DNA from: Qipengyuania marisflavi | GTDB taxonomy: Bacteria; Pseudomonadota; Alphaproteobacteria; Sphingomonadales; Sphingomonadaceae | Reading direction: 5' to 3' | Assembly (NCBI RefSeq): GCF_005884405.1 | Contig: NZ_VCAO01000001.1 | Coordinates: 676,304-740,303 of the forward strand | DNA length: 64,000 nucleotides | Shown here: piece after piece, positions 9,607 to 19,096 of the stretch | Layout of the letters: every line of letters starts with the position of its first letter | How positions within the stretch are numbered: position 1 is the stretch's first letter | The notes under the pieces: generated by a model | Told to the model about the DNA's origin: nothing | Databases searched by the model: none | The model's input: only the letters and a program-made list of their open reading frames with translations | Program-made: the position numbers and the translations under genes

Positions 9607-9899
9607 TTACTTCTCCATGCTCCACAGGGGTCATCAGCCGACGGGCGGCCGCGCCCCTATCTCATCGCGGTTGTTACCATTGACAGCTGCAGCGTCTTGC
9701 TCGCGCAAATGACCGGATGGCGCGCTGATTAGGCTGCCGCCTGCCGGTCTGACCGCATTTGTCGATGAAGCGCGCGCTTAGGGTGATTCGCAGGCGGCGT
9801 CAACCGCCTAGCGCGCACGACAGGACGAGCCCGCCAAAAGCGGTCCGTCCCGTCTGCTGATGCGCATTCTAACCCAACACGGTAGTCAGGTCAAAGCCG
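9607..9899. other. Intergenic region gdhA-rpsM
   Basis: No gene seen in 293 nt. It holds a promoter-like pair (9775-9803, minus). There is also an imperfect inverted repeat near 9819-9860 (GACGGGACG against CGTCCTGTC, with one wobble) that could form a hairpin after gdhA. That hairpin lacks a T tract, so I do not call it an intrinsic terminator. Confidence 0.5.
9775..9803 (-). promoter_or_regulatory. Candidate promoter of the rpsM-rpsK-rpoA-rplQ transcript
   Basis: The minus strand reads TTGACG (9803-9798), 17 nt, then TAAGCG (9780-9775). The -35 element is near consensus; the -10 is weak. The same arrangement, TTGACC-N17-TAAGCG, occurs upstream of rpsL at 29412-29384. The predicted start lies about 160 nt before rpsM. 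The site sits just after gdhA, where the split operon would need a new promoter. Confidence 0.4.
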
Positions 9900-11261
9900 T
9901 CACATCACGCCGAATGCCAGCATTGCGTCGGCCACCTTCTTGAAGCCGGCAATGTTCGCTCCGCGTACGTAATCGACATAGCCGCCATCCTGCTTGCCAT
10001 ATTCGACGCACTGGCCGTGGATGCCCTCCATCAGCTCGGTCAGCATCTCGCCAAGCCGCGAGTGATTCCAGCTGATCCGTTCGGCATTTTGGCTCATCTC
10101 CAAGCCCGAAACCGCCACGCCGCCGGCATTTGCCGCCTTGCCCGGACCATAAAGGATCTTCGCATCGTGGAAGACCTTCACACCGTCGAGCGTGGTCGGC
10201 ATATTGGCCCCTTCGCTCACTGCGATAACGCCGTTGCTAACCAGCGATTTGGCCTCATCCTCGTTCAGTTCGTTCTGGGTGGCGCAAGGCAGGGCGAGGT
10301 CGCAGGCCACATCCCACGGTCGCTTGCCTTCATGGAAGCTGGCATCGGTGAAGTGGTCGGCATATTCGCTGATCCGCCCGCGCCGCACGTTCTTGAGCTG
10401 CTTGACCCAGTCGATCTTCTCCTGCGTGAAGCCGTCGGGATCATGGATGAAGCCGCCGCTGTCGGACAGGGTCAGCACCTTGCCGCCAAGCTGCACAATC
10501 TTCTCTGCAGCATGCGTTGCAACATTGCCCGATCCGGAGATGACGGCGCTCTTGCCTTCGACATCCTGGCCCTGGTGCTTGAGCATATTCTGCATGAAAT
10601 ACACCGCACCATATCCGGTGGCTTCAGGCCGCATCAGCGAACCGCCATACTCGGTCGCCTTGCCGGTCAATACGCCTTCCCAGCGGTTGGTGATACGTTT
10701 GTACTGGCCGAACATATAGCCGATTTCACGCCCGCCAACGCCGATATCGCCTGCCGGGACATCGGTATCAGGCCCGATATGACGGTAGAGTTCAGTCATG
10801 AAGGACTGGCAGAAGCGCATGACTTCGCTGTCGCTCTTGCCGCGCGGGTTGAAATTGGCCCCGCCCTTGCCGCCGCCCATCGGCAGCCCGGTCAGCGAAT
10901 TCTTGAACGTCTGCTCGAACGCCAGAAATTTGAGGACGCTTTCGTTGACGCTAGGGTGGAAACGAATGCCGCCCTTATAGGGGCCGATCGCATTGTTGTT
11001 CTGCACCCGCCAACCGCGCTGGACCCGGACGTTGTGATTGTCATCTTCCCAGCACACGCGGAACGACACAACGCGGTCGGGCTCGGCAATCCGGCGCAGG
11101 ATTTGCGCCTCATGATATTTCTCTTTGTCGTCGATGAAGGTGTAGACGTCATGCGCCACCTCCTGCACCGCCTGGACAAATTCTGGCTGGCCGGGATTGC
11201 GTCGTTTCACCCCTTCCATGAAGGTCGGAAAATCAACGTGGCGGTCGTACACTGAAGCCAT
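9900..11261 (-). CDS. gdhA: NADP-specific glutamate dehydrogenase
   Basis: 453 residues, the typical length of hexameric small-form GDH. It makes glutamate from 2-oxoglutarate and ammonia with NADPH. The glutamate-binding motif LPMGGGKGG is at residues 126-134 with Lys132. The N-terminal Rossmann neighbourhood includes KSAVISGSGNVATHAAEK, and the C-terminus EYGKQDGGYVDYVRGANIAGF is typical. It lies between the adk/SRPBCC genes and rpsM, inside what is normally a continuous spc-alpha ribosomal cluster. It is co-oriented with that cluster. A TATAAG element (11295-11290) and GGGAGAGG precede the ATG, suggesting its own promoter. Confidence 0.96.
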   Translation of the reverse strand: MASVYDRHVDFPTFMEGVKRRNPGQPEFVQAVQEVAHDVYTFIDDKEKYHEAQILRRIAEPDRVVSFRVCWEDDNHNVRVQRGWRVQNNNAIGPYKGGIRFHPSVNESVLKFLAFEQTFKNSLTGLPMGGGKGGANFNPRGKSDSEVMRFCQSFMTELYRHIGPDTDVPAGDIGVGGREIGYMFGQYKRITNRWEGVLTGKATEYGGSLMRPEATGYGAVYFMQNMLKHQGQDVEGKSAVISGSGNVATHAAEKIVQLGGKVLTLSDSGGFIHDPDGFTQEKIDWVKQLKNVRRGRISEYADHFTDASFHEGKRPWDVACDLALPCATQNELNEDEAKSLVSNGVIAVSEGANMPTTLDGVKVFHDAKILYGPGKAANAGGVAVSGLEMSQNAERISWNHSRLGEMLTELMEGIHGQCVEYGKQDGGYVDYVRGANIAGFKKVADAMLAFGVM

Positions 11262-11327
11262 AAGTCACACCTCTCCCAAAATGACCCGCCTTATAATGGC
11301 GAGCTCGCTTACCCTGTCGTGCGACCG

Positions 11328-11347
11328 GCGTCCGTTCGTGCGGACGC
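11328..11347 (-). other. Hairpin between the SRPBCC gene and gdhA
   Basis: A perfect 7-bp inverted repeat GCGTCCG/CGGACGC with a 6-nt loop lies 13 nt beyond the SRPBCC stop. It is the right place for an end of transcript but has no T run on either strand. It could be an mRNA-end stabiliser or a weak terminator. Confidence 0.4.
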
Positions 11348-11360
11348 GCGTTATCCGTGT

Positions 11361-12005
11361 CTATTCCTGCGTGCCCAACGCGTCGATCTGCGCTTCCAGC
11401 GATGGTTCCTCAGCGTCATCATCCGTAGGCGCAGCCTCTGCTGCTGCCCCATCGGTCAGCGCGCCAAGCGCGGCCTGTAGCTGCGCCAGTTGTTGGGTCA
11501 GGACTTTATCGACTGTCGGTGCCATCTCGGCGGGCTTGTACCGCATCGATCCGCCATAGGCGTATTCCATCTGGATCATGGTGCCGCCGTCTATCGGCTT
11601 CAATGCATAGGTCAGGATGCCGCGAGCGGGTTCGCTTTGCAGCGGGCCAATTCCCCCCTCCATGCGCAACAGTTTCAACGGGTTCGCCAACAGCACGGTG
11701 GCATGCGCCACGCTGCCATTGAGCTTGAAGCCACTATCGTCGTCTTCACCGGGAATGGTTTCGCAAAAGCAGCCGCCAGCCTGCGGGGTCAGCGTCATAT
11801 TCGCTGCATCACCGGACCAGGTATGCTCCCCGCTCCACCAGTCTGCAGGCTTGGTCAGCTTCAGCCAGACTTCGCGCTGAGAGGCGCTGACGGTAGCAAC
11901 GGCGCGGATGATGAAACCATCATCGCGGACCTCGATGACTTCAGCCGCAGCAGGCGTGCCTGCCAGCAGCACAGCCATCACCAGTGCGAATTTGCCGAGA
12001 TACAT
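11361..12005 (-). CDS. Exported SRPBCC-fold (START/Bet v1-like) protein
   Basis: 214 residues with a signal peptide (MYLGKFALVMAVLLAGTPAAAEV). The body has the SRPBCC pattern: a strand with ASQREVWLKLTKPADWW, a beta-sheet core, then GTMIQMEYAYGGSMRYKPAEMAPTVDKVLTQQLAQLQAAL, which matches the long C-terminal helix lining the hydrophobic cavity. The tail is acidic (DDDAEEPSLEAQIDALG). Such proteins bind hydrophobic ligands; the ligand is unknown. It sits between adk and gdhA within the ribosomal block, co-oriented, 94 nt after adk, and has no evident link to translation. Confidence 0.7.
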   Translation of the reverse strand: MYLGKFALVMAVLLAGTPAAAEVIEVRDDGFIIRAVATVSASQREVWLKLTKPADWWSGEHTWSGDAANMTLTPQAGGCFCETIPGEDDDSGFKLNGSVAHATVLLANPLKLLRMEGGIGPLQSEPARGILTYALKPIDGGTMIQMEYAYGGSMRYKPAEMAPTVDKVLTQQLAQLQAALGALTDGAAAEAAPTDDDAEEPSLEAQIDALGTQE

Positions 12006-12099
12006 TTGCCCACTCCCCCTCTTGCCGCACTATCTAGGGCAAGGCACGGCGATTGGAAAGCAAAGAGAATTGGGCGAAGCGGCGCCGCAAAGGCCAGTA

Positions 12100-12744
12100 T
12101 TAAACGAGGATGGCATCCAGCGCGTGGGTCACATCCTCGATCGAGGCCATACCATCAACCCGGCTGACAATCCCGCGTGCTTCATAGCCCGGCAGGATCG
12201 GCGCGGTTTCGCTGCGATAGAGCTGCATTCGCTTGCGGACGGTCTCTTCGGTATCATCAGGACGGCGCTTGAATTCGGTACTGCCGCATTTGTCGCAAAC
12301 CCCGTCAACCACGGGTGGCTTGAAGATGTCGTGATAGCCCTCGCCGCATTCGGCGCAAGTGAAGCGCCCGGTAATCCGTTCGACCAGCGCGTCCTCGTTC
12401 ACTTCCAGCTCGATCACATGGTCAAGCTTGCGTCCGTGGCGGGAAAGAATGCGATCGAGCGCAGCGGCCTGCGCTTCGGTGCGCGGATAACCGTCGAAAA
12501 TTGCGCTGGTGTGCGGACCCATCGCCGCCAGTTCAGCGTCTATCAGTTCGGAGACGATCTCGTCAGAGACCAACTCGCCGCGAGCCATGACTTCCTTGGC
12601 CTTGAGGCCGACAGGCGTGCCCGCCTTGACCGCGCCGCGCAACATATCGCCCGTCGATAGCTGGCGCATGCCGTGATGCTCGACCAGGCGCGCCGACTGC
12701 GTGCCTTTACCCGCGCCCGGAGGCCCCAGAAGGATGATGTCCAT
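12100..12744 (-). CDS. adk: Adenylate kinase
   Basis: 214 residues. It interconverts AMP + ATP and 2 ADP. The P-loop LGPPGAGKGTQ spans residues 6-16, the AMP-binding segment DGYPRTEAQA is near 84-93, and the LID domain carries four cysteines (130, 133, 150, 153), so this is the zinc-binding-LID form. It lies 31 nt after secY, the standard place. Unusually, the next gene is not rpsM. Confidence 0.97.
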   Translation of the reverse strand: MDIILLGPPGAGKGTQSARLVEHHGMRQLSTGDMLRGAVKAGTPVGLKAKEVMARGELVSDEIVSELIDAELAAMGPHTSAIFDGYPRTEAQAAALDRILSRHGRKLDHVIELEVNEDALVERITGRFTCAECGEGYHDIFKPPVVDGVCDKCGSTEFKRRPDDTEETVRKRMQLYRSETAPILPGYEARGIVSRVDGMASIEDVTHALDAILV

Positions 12745-12775
12745 CGTGAAAGTCCCCTTCGCCCGACTTCGCCGC

Positions 12776-14140
12776 TTAGCGAATACGGCCCTTCAATTTC
12801 GCCTTCTTGATCAAATCGCCATACTGGTGTGCCAGCAAATGCGACTGGATCTGGCTGATCGTATCGACTGTGACGTTGACCACAATCAGCAGGCTGGTGC
12901 CGCCCAGGAACAGCGGAACCCCGGTCTGGGCGATCATATATTCTGGCACCACACAGACGACGGTCAGATAGATCGCGCCGATCACAGTGATGCGCGTCAG
13001 CACGTAATCGAGATATTGCTCGGTCCGCTTGCCCGGACGGATGCCCGGAATGAAGCCGCCGTTCTTCTTCAGATTTTCCGCAGTTTCCTCAGGGTTGAAG
13101 ACGATTGCGGTGTAGAAGAAGCAGAAGAAGATGATCCCGATCGCATAGAGTCCCATGTAGATCGGCTGCCCATGCGCAAGATATTGGTTCAGCGTCACGA
13201 TCGCGCTACCAAACGAGCTTTCGGTATCTACCGAATTGCCCGCGAACTGGCTGATCGTCAGCGGCAGCAAGAGCAGCGAGCTGGCGAAAATCGGCGGGAT
13301 AACACCGGCAGTGTTCAACTTGAGCGGGAGATGCGAACGATCTGCCTGCATCATGCCGCGCTGCGTCGCCCGCTTGGGATACTGGATCAGCAGACGCCGC
13401 TGGGCGCGCTCCATGAAACAGATGATCAGGATCAGGATCGCCACCATGGCGATAAAGCCGATCACGATACCGGCGCCAATCGAGCCTTCGCTGTAACCCG
13501 AGAACATGTTCGAGGTGAAGCTGGGGAACTGCGCGACGATGCCCGCCATAATGATTAGCGAAACGCCATTGCCGATCCCGCGACTGGTGATCTGCTCGCC
13601 CAGCCACAGCAGGAACATAGTGCCGCCAACTAGGCTGACCACCGCGCCAACGCGGAACATCAGGCCGGGTTCAACCACAGCCTGCAAACCGCTCTGCGCG
13701 CCGTAGCTTTCCAGTCCCGATGCCAGGAACCAGCCCTGGATCGCACATAGGAACACGGTCCCGTAACGCGTATATTGGTTGATTTTCTGCCGCCCGGCAG
13801 TGCCCTCTTTCTTGAGAGCCGCCAGTGACGGGTGCAGTGCTGCGGCCAGCTGGATGACGATCGACGCAGTAATATAGGGCATGACGCCCAGCGCAATCAG
13901 ACTCATCCGCTCAAGGCTGCCGCCCGAAAAAGTGTTGAACAGATCAAGGATACCGCCGCGCGTCTGGTCATACAGCGTGCTGAGGATCAACGGATTGACC
14001 CCTGGCAGCGGCACGAAGCTCAGAAAGCGGAATACGATAAGCGCACCGATCGTGAACCAGATACGGTTCTTCAGCTCGGTAGCTTTCGAAAAATTGGCGA
14101 GACTCATATTGCTCGCGATATTGTCGGCGCGTGATGCCAT
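12776..14140 (-). CDS. secY: Preprotein translocase subunit SecY
   Basis: 454 residues, ten predicted membrane segments. The first follows ATELKNRIWFTIGALIVFRF, with the plug region near FNTFSGGSLERMSLIALGVMPYITASIV. A cytoplasmic loop carries RRLLIQYPKRATQRG, and GFIPGIRPGKRTEQYLDYVLTRIT is a conserved segment. It forms the Sec channel with SecE and SecG in the inner membrane. It is 106 nt after rplO and 31 nt before adk, as in the spc operon. Confidence 0.98.
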   Translation of the reverse strand: MASRADNIASNMSLANFSKATELKNRIWFTIGALIVFRFLSFVPLPGVNPLILSTLYDQTRGGILDLFNTFSGGSLERMSLIALGVMPYITASIVIQLAAALHPSLAALKKEGTAGRQKINQYTRYGTVFLCAIQGWFLASGLESYGAQSGLQAVVEPGLMFRVGAVVSLVGGTMFLLWLGEQITSRGIGNGVSLIIMAGIVAQFPSFTSNMFSGYSEGSIGAGIVIGFIAMVAILILIICFMERAQRRLLIQYPKRATQRGMMQADRSHLPLKLNTAGVIPPIFASSLLLLPLTISQFAGNSVDTESSFGSAIVTLNQYLAHGQPIYMGLYAIGIIFFCFFYTAIVFNPEETAENLKKNGGFIPGIRPGKRTEQYLDYVLTRITVIGAIYLTVVCVVPEYMIAQTGVPLFLGGTSLLIVVNVTVDTISQIQSHLLAHQYGDLIKKAKLKGRIR

Positions 14141-14246
14141 CGGTCGTCTTCGATCCTAGCTTGGCGCAGGCATGACGCCGCGCAGACAGGACAGATAGGG
14201 AGCGAGGCCCGTTATGTCGAACCCCGCCCCGATATAAATCTGCCGA

Positions 14247-14759
14247 TTAGTCGGCTTTCGCCTTGGCTGCGTTGCGGTCAGCCTTGACCCACTTCTTTTT
14301 CGCAGGGATCAATTCGACCTTGCCGCCAGCCTTTTCGACTGCCTCAAGCGCGCCCTTGGACGCACCGGCAACCTTGAAGCTGACCTTGGAAGTCAGTTCG
14401 CCCTTGCCGAGAAGACGGACGCCGTCCTTGCCGCCGCGTGCCAGGCCAGCTGCCTTCAGCGCGTCGTGATCGAGAACAGCCTTGGCGTCGATCTTCTTAG
14501 CGTCGATGAACTTCTGGACCATGCCCAGGTTCACTTCTGCATAATCCTTGCCGAAGATGTTGTTGAAGCCACGCTTGGGCAAACGCATGTGGAGCGGCAT
14601 CTGGCCGCCTTCGAAGCCCTTTACGGCGACGCCCGAACGGCTCTTCTGGCCCTTCTGGCCGCGGCCTGCGGTCTTGCCTTTGCCGGAGCCGATACCACGG
14701 CCCACACGCATGCGGGACTTACGGGCGCCGGGATTGTCGCGGAGTTCATTCAGTTTCAT
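14247..14759 (-). CDS. rplO: 50S ribosomal protein L15
   Basis: 170 residues from ATG 14759. The start gives [22 protein letters not shown], the conserved L15 N-terminus; the in-frame upstream extension is not L15-like. The glycine-rich basic region [16 protein letters not shown] is present. The C-terminal tail after the [11 protein letters not shown] segment ([14 protein letters not shown]) makes it longer than E. coli L15 (144). Confidence 0.97.
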   Translation of the reverse strand: MKLNELRDNPGARKSRMRVGRGIGSGKGKTAGRGQKGQKSRSGVAVKGFEGGQMPLHMRLPKRGFNNIFGKDYAEVNLGMVQKFIDAKKIDAKAVLDHDALKAAGLARGGKDGVRLLGKGELTSKVSFKVAGASKGALEAVEKAGGKVELIPAKKKWVKADRNAAKAKAD

Positions 14760-14845
14760 GGTGCACTCGCTTTCGCTTTGTTCGCGCTGGAAAAGAAGCG
14801 GCCCGGCACAAGCCCGGGCCACTCAGGTCAATTGTCGTGTGGCAG

Positions 14846-15037
14846 TCAGTCGACCACCGTTACGAGATGCGGGACCTTGGCAATCGCGCCGCGCACCTCT
14901 GGGGTGTCCTGGCGCTCGACGACCTTGTGCATCTTGTTCAGGCCAAGCCCGATCAGGATCTTGCGCTGACCTTCGGGACGGCGGATCGGCGAACCGATCT
15001 GCTTGATCTTGACGGTCTTCGTTTTCTTGTCGGCCAT
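14846..15037 (-). CDS. rpmD: 50S ribosomal protein L30
   Basis: 63 residues: [20 protein letters not shown], then [20 protein letters not shown], the single L30 domain. It is only 5 nt downstream of rpsE, and 86 nt before rplO, in normal spc order. Confidence 0.97.
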   Translation of the reverse strand: MADKKTKTVKIKQIGSPIRRPEGQRKILIGLGLNKMHKVVERQDTPEVRGAIAKVPHLVTVVD

Positions 15038-15042
15038 GTGTC

Positions 15043-15858
15043 TTACTCCGCCATCGCAGCGGCGTCGGCGTCAGCCTCTGCCTCGCTGGCGCCACCACGG
15101 CCCAGAAGGTCAGCAACCTTCTTGCCGCGACGCTGGGCAACCGACTTCGGCGAAGTCTGGTTGGTCAGCGCATCGAATGTGGCGCGGATCATGTTGTAGG
15201 GATTGGATGTCCCATTCGACTTGGTCACAACGTCGGCAACACCCAGGCTTTCGAACACGGCGCGCATCGGACCACCAGCGATAATGCCGGTACCCGGAGG
15301 CGCGCTGCGAACGGTAACCTTGCCAGCGCCGAAGTGACCTTTGCCGTCGTGATGGAGGGTACGGCCCTCTTTCAGCGGGACACGGATCATATGCTTTCGC
15401 GCAGCAGCGGTGGCCTTGGTAATCGCTTCTGGCACTTCGCGCGCCTTGCCTTTGCCAAAGCCGACGCGGCCCGAACCATCGCCGACCACAACCAGCGCAG
15501 CGAAACCAAAGCGCTTGCCGCCTTTTACCGTCTTCGAGACGCGATTGATGTGAACCAACTTCTCGATGATGCCATCGTCTTCTTCCTGGCGACCACCACG
15601 GCGATCATTGCCACCGCGCCCACGGCCACCACCGCCACCGCGATTGCCGCCGCCGCGTCCACCGCGCCCTTGATTGGAACGTTCGGCGGGCTTGGCCACA
15701 TCAGCGGCCGCAACCGGCTTGGCCGGATCGCCTGCTGCTGCCGACTGGTTGTCAGCGGCTTCGGTCGAGGTGACCGCAGGCGTTGGGGTCGAACCCGCAT
15801 TGTCGACCACGGGGGTCTCAGCAGCGGTTTCTTCGGTTTTGTTTTCGTCAGCCATCAT
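15043..15858 (-). CDS. rpsE: 30S ribosomal protein S5 with long acidic/RGG-rich N-terminal extension
   Basis: 271 residues, about 100 longer than E. coli S5. Residues 1-59 are acidic and Ala/Thr/Pro-rich. Residues 60-90 are Arg/Gly-rich with several RGG units ([22 protein letters not shown]). The S5 core starts near residue 95 ([20 protein letters not shown]) and includes the spectinomycin-loop region and the [15 protein letters not shown] and [13 protein letters not shown] segments. The start ATG overlaps the rplR stop by one base and has GGAG five bases upstream, which supports the whole extension being translated. S5 acts at the 30S decoding site and mRNA entry. Confidence 0.96.
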   Translation of the reverse strand: MMADENKTEETAAETPVVDNAGSTPTPAVTSTEAADNQSAAAGDPAKPVAAADVAKPAERSNQGRGGRGGGNRGGGGGRGRGGNDRRGGRQEEDDGIIEKLVHINRVSKTVKGGKRFGFAALVVVGDGSGRVGFGKGKAREVPEAITKATAAARKHMIRVPLKEGRTLHHDGKGHFGAGKVTVRSAPPGTGIIAGGPMRAVFESLGVADVVTKSNGTSNPYNMIRATFDALTNQTSPKSVAQRRGKKVADLLGRGGASEAEADADAAAMAE

Positions 15859-16202
15859 CAGAACTCCAGACCGCCTTCGCGGGCGGCGTCGGCCAGCGCC
15901 TTGACGCGGCCGTGGAACAGGAAGCCGCCGCGATCGAACACGACGGTGGTCACGCCCGCCTTCTTGGCGGCGGAGGCGATGTCGCTACCGACCTGCTTGG
16001 CAGCATCGATATTGGCACCCGACTTCTTCGCACCGAGCGTCGAAGCAGCAGCAAGCGTCTTGCCCGCCGTGTCATCGATGATCTGCGCGTAGATGTGCTG
16101 GCCAGTGCGATGCACGGACAGGCGCGGCTTGCCGCCGGCACGGGACCGGAGCGCCGTGCGAACACGACGGCGGCGGCGTTCGAAGAGGGAAAGCTTTGCC
16201 AT
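15858..16202 (-). CDS. rplR: 50S ribosomal protein L18
   Basis: 114 residues from ATG 16202 ([20 protein letters not shown]). The upstream in-frame sequence overlaps rplF and is not L18-like. The 5S-rRNA-binding protein core [18 protein letters not shown] and the C-terminal [22 protein letters not shown] are present. The stop overlaps the rpsE start by one base (TGATG). Confidence 0.97.
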   Translation of the reverse strand: MAKLSLFERRRRRVRTALRSRAGGKPRLSVHRTGQHIYAQIIDDTAGKTLAAASTLGAKKSGANIDAAKQVGSDIASAAKKAGVTTVVFDRGGFLFHGRVKALADAAREGGLEF

Positions 16203-16203
16203 G

Positions 16204-16737
16204 TTACTTCTTCTTCCCTTCCTTGCGGAAGACATATTCGCCGCGGTACTTGATACCCTTGCCCTTGTAAGGCTCGGGCTTGCGCCAGCGGCGGATTTCG
16301 GCGGCGAACTGACCAACGGACTGTTTGTCGATGCCCGAGATCACAATCGTGGTCTGGTCGGGGGTTTTGACTTCCAGTCCTTCGGGCACGTCCAGATCGA
16401 CATCGTGCGAATAGCCGAGCTGAAGCTTGAGCTTCTTGCCCTGACCCATTGCACGATAACCGACACCGGTGATCTCGAGCGTCTTGGCGAACCCTTCGGT
16501 TACACCTTCGACAAGGTTCGAAACCAGCGTGCGCTGCATACCCCAGAAGGCACGTGCCTGCTTGGTATCATTGGCCGGCTTGACCTGGATCTCGTCGCCT
16601 TCGACCTTGTAGTCGATCAGGTCGGAGAGCCCCAGCGTGAGCGTGCCCTTGGGGCCTTTCACGGTGAGCGTCTTGCCTTCGATGCTGGCAGTGACCCCAC
16701 TGGGGATCGCCACCGCTTTCTTGCCGATGCGGCTCAT
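16204..16737 (-). CDS. rplF: 50S ribosomal protein L6
   Basis: 177 residues, the standard length: [31 protein letters not shown] at the start and the C-terminal signature [24 protein letters not shown]. Two repeated L6 folds bind 23S rRNA near the factor-binding site. The ATG overlaps the rpsH stop by one base. Confidence 0.98.
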   Translation of the reverse strand: MSRIGKKAVAIPSGVTASIEGKTLTVKGPKGTLTLGLSDLIDYKVEGDEIQVKPANDTKQARAFWGMQRTLVSNLVEGVTEGFAKTLEITGVGYRAMGQGKKLKLQLGYSHDVDLDVPEGLEVKTPDQTTIVISGIDKQSVGQFAAEIRRWRKPEPYKGKGIKYRGEYVFRKEGKKK

Positions 16738-17132
16738 CAGAATACCTCCGCCAGCACTTCGCCACCGACGTTGTGCGTGCGCGCTTCGGCGTCCGAAAGC
16801 ACGCCGCGCGGGGTCGAGACGATGGTGATGCCAAGGCCGTTGCGCACAGTCGGAAGTTCTTTCGAACCCGAATAGACGCGGCGGCCAGGCTTGGAGACGC
16901 GGGCGACGTGCTTGATTGCAGCTTCGCCCTCGAAATATTTCAGTTCGATCCGCAGCGCTTTATGCTTGCCGGTCGTGTCTTCGGAATAGCCACGGATGTA
17001 GCCTTCACGCTGGAGCACTTCGAGCACGTTTGCACGCAGCTTGGATGCCGGGCTGAGGACGGAGTCCTTCTTTGCCTGCTGTCCATTACGGATGCGGGTG
17101 AGCATGTCACCCAGGGGATCGGTCATAGCCAT
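16737..17132 (-). CDS. rpsH: 30S ribosomal protein S8
   Basis: 131 residues, beginning [18 protein letters not shown], with the conserved C-terminal [21 protein letters not shown]8 binds the central domain of 16S rRNA; in E. coli it also represses the spc mRNA near rplE, which I cannot test here. The gene is 11 nt after rpsN. Confidence 0.98.
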   Translation of the reverse strand: MAMTDPLGDMLTRIRNGQQAKKDSVLSPASKLRANVLEVLQREGYIRGYSEDTTGKHKALRIELKYFEGEAAIKHVARVSKPGRRVYSGSKELPTVRNGLGITIVSTPRGVLSDAEARTHNVGGEVLAEVF

Positions 17133-17143
17133 CTATCAGTACC

Positions 17144-17449
17144 TCACCAGCTCGACTTGGTCAGGCCTGGAATCAGGCCCTTGTTGCCGAGGTCGCGTAG
17201 TTCAATGCGGTTAAGCCCGAACTTGCGGTAATAGCCGCGCGGGCGGCCGGTGGTGGTGCAGCGGTTGCGCACACGAGTGGGGTTGGCATTACGGGGCAGT
17301 TCCGCAAGCTTCAGCCGCGCCATCAGACGGTCACCCTCGTCGAGGGATTTGTCATCAGCGATCGCCTTCAGCTTCGCGAATTTTTCCGCGTACTGCTTCA
17401 CGAGCTTCTTACGACGCTCGTTCTTGTTGATCGAACTCAGTTTCGCCAT
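17144..17449 (-). CDS. rpsN: 30S ribosomal protein S14 (zinc-independent type)
   Basis: 101 residues, the long form. It has no CxxC pairs; only one cysteine is visible, in [20 protein letters not shown]. This is the zinc-free type, which does not need a back-up under zinc limitation. It sits in conserved order rplE-rpsN-rpsH. Confidence 0.98.
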   Translation of the reverse strand: MAKLSSINKNERRKKLVKQYAEKFAKLKAIADDKSLDEGDRLMARLKLAELPRNANPTRVRNRCTTTGRPRGYYRKFGLNRIELRDLGNKGLIPGLTKSSW

Positions 17450-17476
17450 TGGACTTAAGCTCTCTTTCCTGGCGGC

Positions 17477-18055
17477 TTACGCCGCTTCCTTCTCTTCCGA
17501 CTCTTCAGCCGGGAACGGGAAACCAAACAGACGCAGCAGTTCACGCGCTTCGTCGTCGGTCTTCGCCGTGGTGGTTACAATGATATCCATGCCCCGGACC
17601 GTATCGATCCTGTCGTAGCTGATCTCGGGGAAGATGATCTGTTCTTTCAGGCCCATCGCGTAATTGCCGCGGCCATCGAACGACTTGGGGTTAACCCCAC
17701 GAAAGTCGCGGATACGAGGCATTGCGACAGTCACCAGACGGTCCATGAATTCGTACATACGTTCACGGCGCAAGGTCACCTTGCAACCGATCGGCATGCC
17801 TTCGCGCAGCTTGAACTGGGCGATCGACTTCTTGGCCTTGGTGATAACCGGCTTCTGACCAGCGATCAGCGCCATTTCCTCGGCTGCAACCTGAACCTTT
17901 TTCTTGTCCTGGCTCGCTTCGCCCACGCCCATATTGATCGTGACTTTTTCGAGCTTGGGGACTTCGAGCCGGTTCTTGTAGCCGAACTTTTCAGTCATCG
18001 CCTTGACGATTTCATCGTCAAAGCGCTTGCGCATGCGGGGGGTATAATCAGCCAT
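17477..18055 (-). CDS. rplE: 50S ribosomal protein L5
   Basis: 192 residues. [19 protein letters not shown] and [21 protein letters not shown] are the signature segments, and the [20 protein letters not shown] end is typical. The C-terminus has an acidic tail ([10 protein letters not shown]). L5 contacts 5S rRNA and the P-site tRNA. Its start overlaps the rplX stop region by 8 nt. Confidence 0.98.
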   Translation of the reverse strand: MADYTPRMRKRFDDEIVKAMTEKFGYKNRLEVPKLEKVTINMGVGEASQDKKKVQVAAEEMALIAGQKPVITKAKKSIAQFKLREGMPIGCKVTLRRERMYEFMDRLVTVAMPRIRDFRGVNPKSFDGRGNYAMGLKEQIIFPEISYDRIDTVRGMDIIVTTTAKTDDEARELLRLFGFPFPAEESEEKEAA

Positions 18056-18368
18056 CGATGGTTTCCCCAGATTTTACAGCGACGCGGACTTTCTTGCCGT
18101 CCTTGTCTTCAAAACGAACGCGGGTGGGCTTGCCGTCCTTGGGATCGGCGAGCGCAACCTTGCACAGGTGCATCGGCGCTTCGAAGCGATCGATACCACC
18201 CTGCGGGTTTGTCTGGCTCGGCTTGCGGTGACGAGCGGCGATGTTGACGCCCTCGACCACGATCTTGCCGTCTTTCGGCATGACCTTGGAAACCGTACCG
18301 GTCAGACCCTTGTCCTTGCCCGAGAGCACGACAACGGTGTCACCCTTCTTGATCTTAGCGGAAGCCAT
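18048..18368 (-). CDS. rplX: 50S ribosomal protein L24
   Basis: 106 residues with the KOW-type N-terminus [21 protein letters not shown]. It initiates 50S assembly at the 5' end of 23S rRNA. It overlaps rplN by one base at the start and rplE by 8 nt at the end, so this trio is tightly coupled. Confidence 0.98.
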   Translation of the reverse strand: MASAKIKKGDTVVVLSGKDKGLTGTVSKVMPKDGKIVVEGVNIAARHRKPSQTNPQGGIDRFEAPMHLCKVALADPKDGKPTRVRFEDKDGKKVRVAVKSGETIDG

Positions 18369-18736
18369 TACAGCACCTCCGGCGCAAGCGAGATGATTTT
18401 CATGAAGCCGCGGCCGCGCAGCTCGCGCACAACCGGGCCAAAGATACGCGTACCGATAGGTTCTTCGTTCTTGTTGACGAGAACCGCAGCATTGCTGTCG
18501 AAGCGAATGACGCTGCCATCGGGACGACGGACATCTTTACGGGTGCGCACGATGACAGCGCGATGGACATCGCCCTTTTTCACCTTGGTGCGCGGCTGGG
18601 CTTCCTTGACGGAAACCACGATCACGTCGCCTACGGAAGCAGTCCGGCGCTTAGAGCCACCCAGTACTTTAATGCACTGGACGCGCTTTGCGCCGCTGTT
18701 GTCCGCGACGTCGAGATTGGATTGCATCTGGATCAT
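18368..18736 (-). CDS. rplN: 50S ribosomal protein L14
   Basis: 122 residues: [20 protein letters not shown] and the signature [20 protein letters not shown]. It forms part of a subunit bridge near helix 95. It is 59 nt after rpsQ. Confidence 0.98.
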   Translation of the reverse strand: MIQMQSNLDVADNSGAKRVQCIKVLGGSKRRTASVGDVIVVSVKEAQPRTKVKKGDVHRAVIVRTRKDVRRPDGSVIRFDSNAAVLVNKNEEPIGTRIFGPVVRELRGRGFMKIISLAPEVL

Positions 18737-18795
18737 AGATCCGTTTCCTTCTCACTGGCTTGCCGGAACGGGTCCGGCAGTTCCTAACGTCTAAT

Positions 18796-19086
18796 TCAGT
18801 TGCCCGCGGCCTCGACGTCGAGGTCCGCTTCGATTGCCTGCACGCCGCCGGCAACGACCCGGTCGAGAACCCGCCAGGTCTTGGTCTTCGAGATCGGTCG
18901 CGTCTCTTCGATGCGAACCTTGTCACCGAGCGTGAACTCGTTGCTCTCGTCGTGGGCGTGATACTTCTTCGAACGACGGATGATCTTCCCGTACAGCGGG
19001 TGCTTCACCTTGCGCTCGACAAGCACGGTCACGGTCTTGTCGGTCTTGTCGGAGGTGACGGTCCCGATAAGGATACGTTTGGGCAT
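18796..19086 (-). CDS. rpsQ: 30S ribosomal protein S17
   Basis: 96 residues: [20 protein letters not shown], with the signature [20 protein letters not shown] short C-terminal addition (about a dozen residues, [13 protein letters not shown]) goes beyond E. coli S17. S17 is a primary binder of the 16S 5' domain. It starts 10 nt after rpmC. Confidence 0.97.
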   Translation of the reverse strand: MPKRILIGTVTSDKTDKTVTVLVERKVKHPLYGKIIRRSKKYHAHDESNEFTLGDKVRIEETRPISKTKTWRVLDRVVAGGVQAIEADLDVEAAGN

Positions 19087-19096
19087 GGTCTACTCC

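Noticed and set aside
9238-12776. rpmJ (L36) expected between secY and rpsM
   Set aside because: No L36-like frame is seen in the adk-rpsM interval; in alphaproteobacteria rpmJ usually lies elsewhere.
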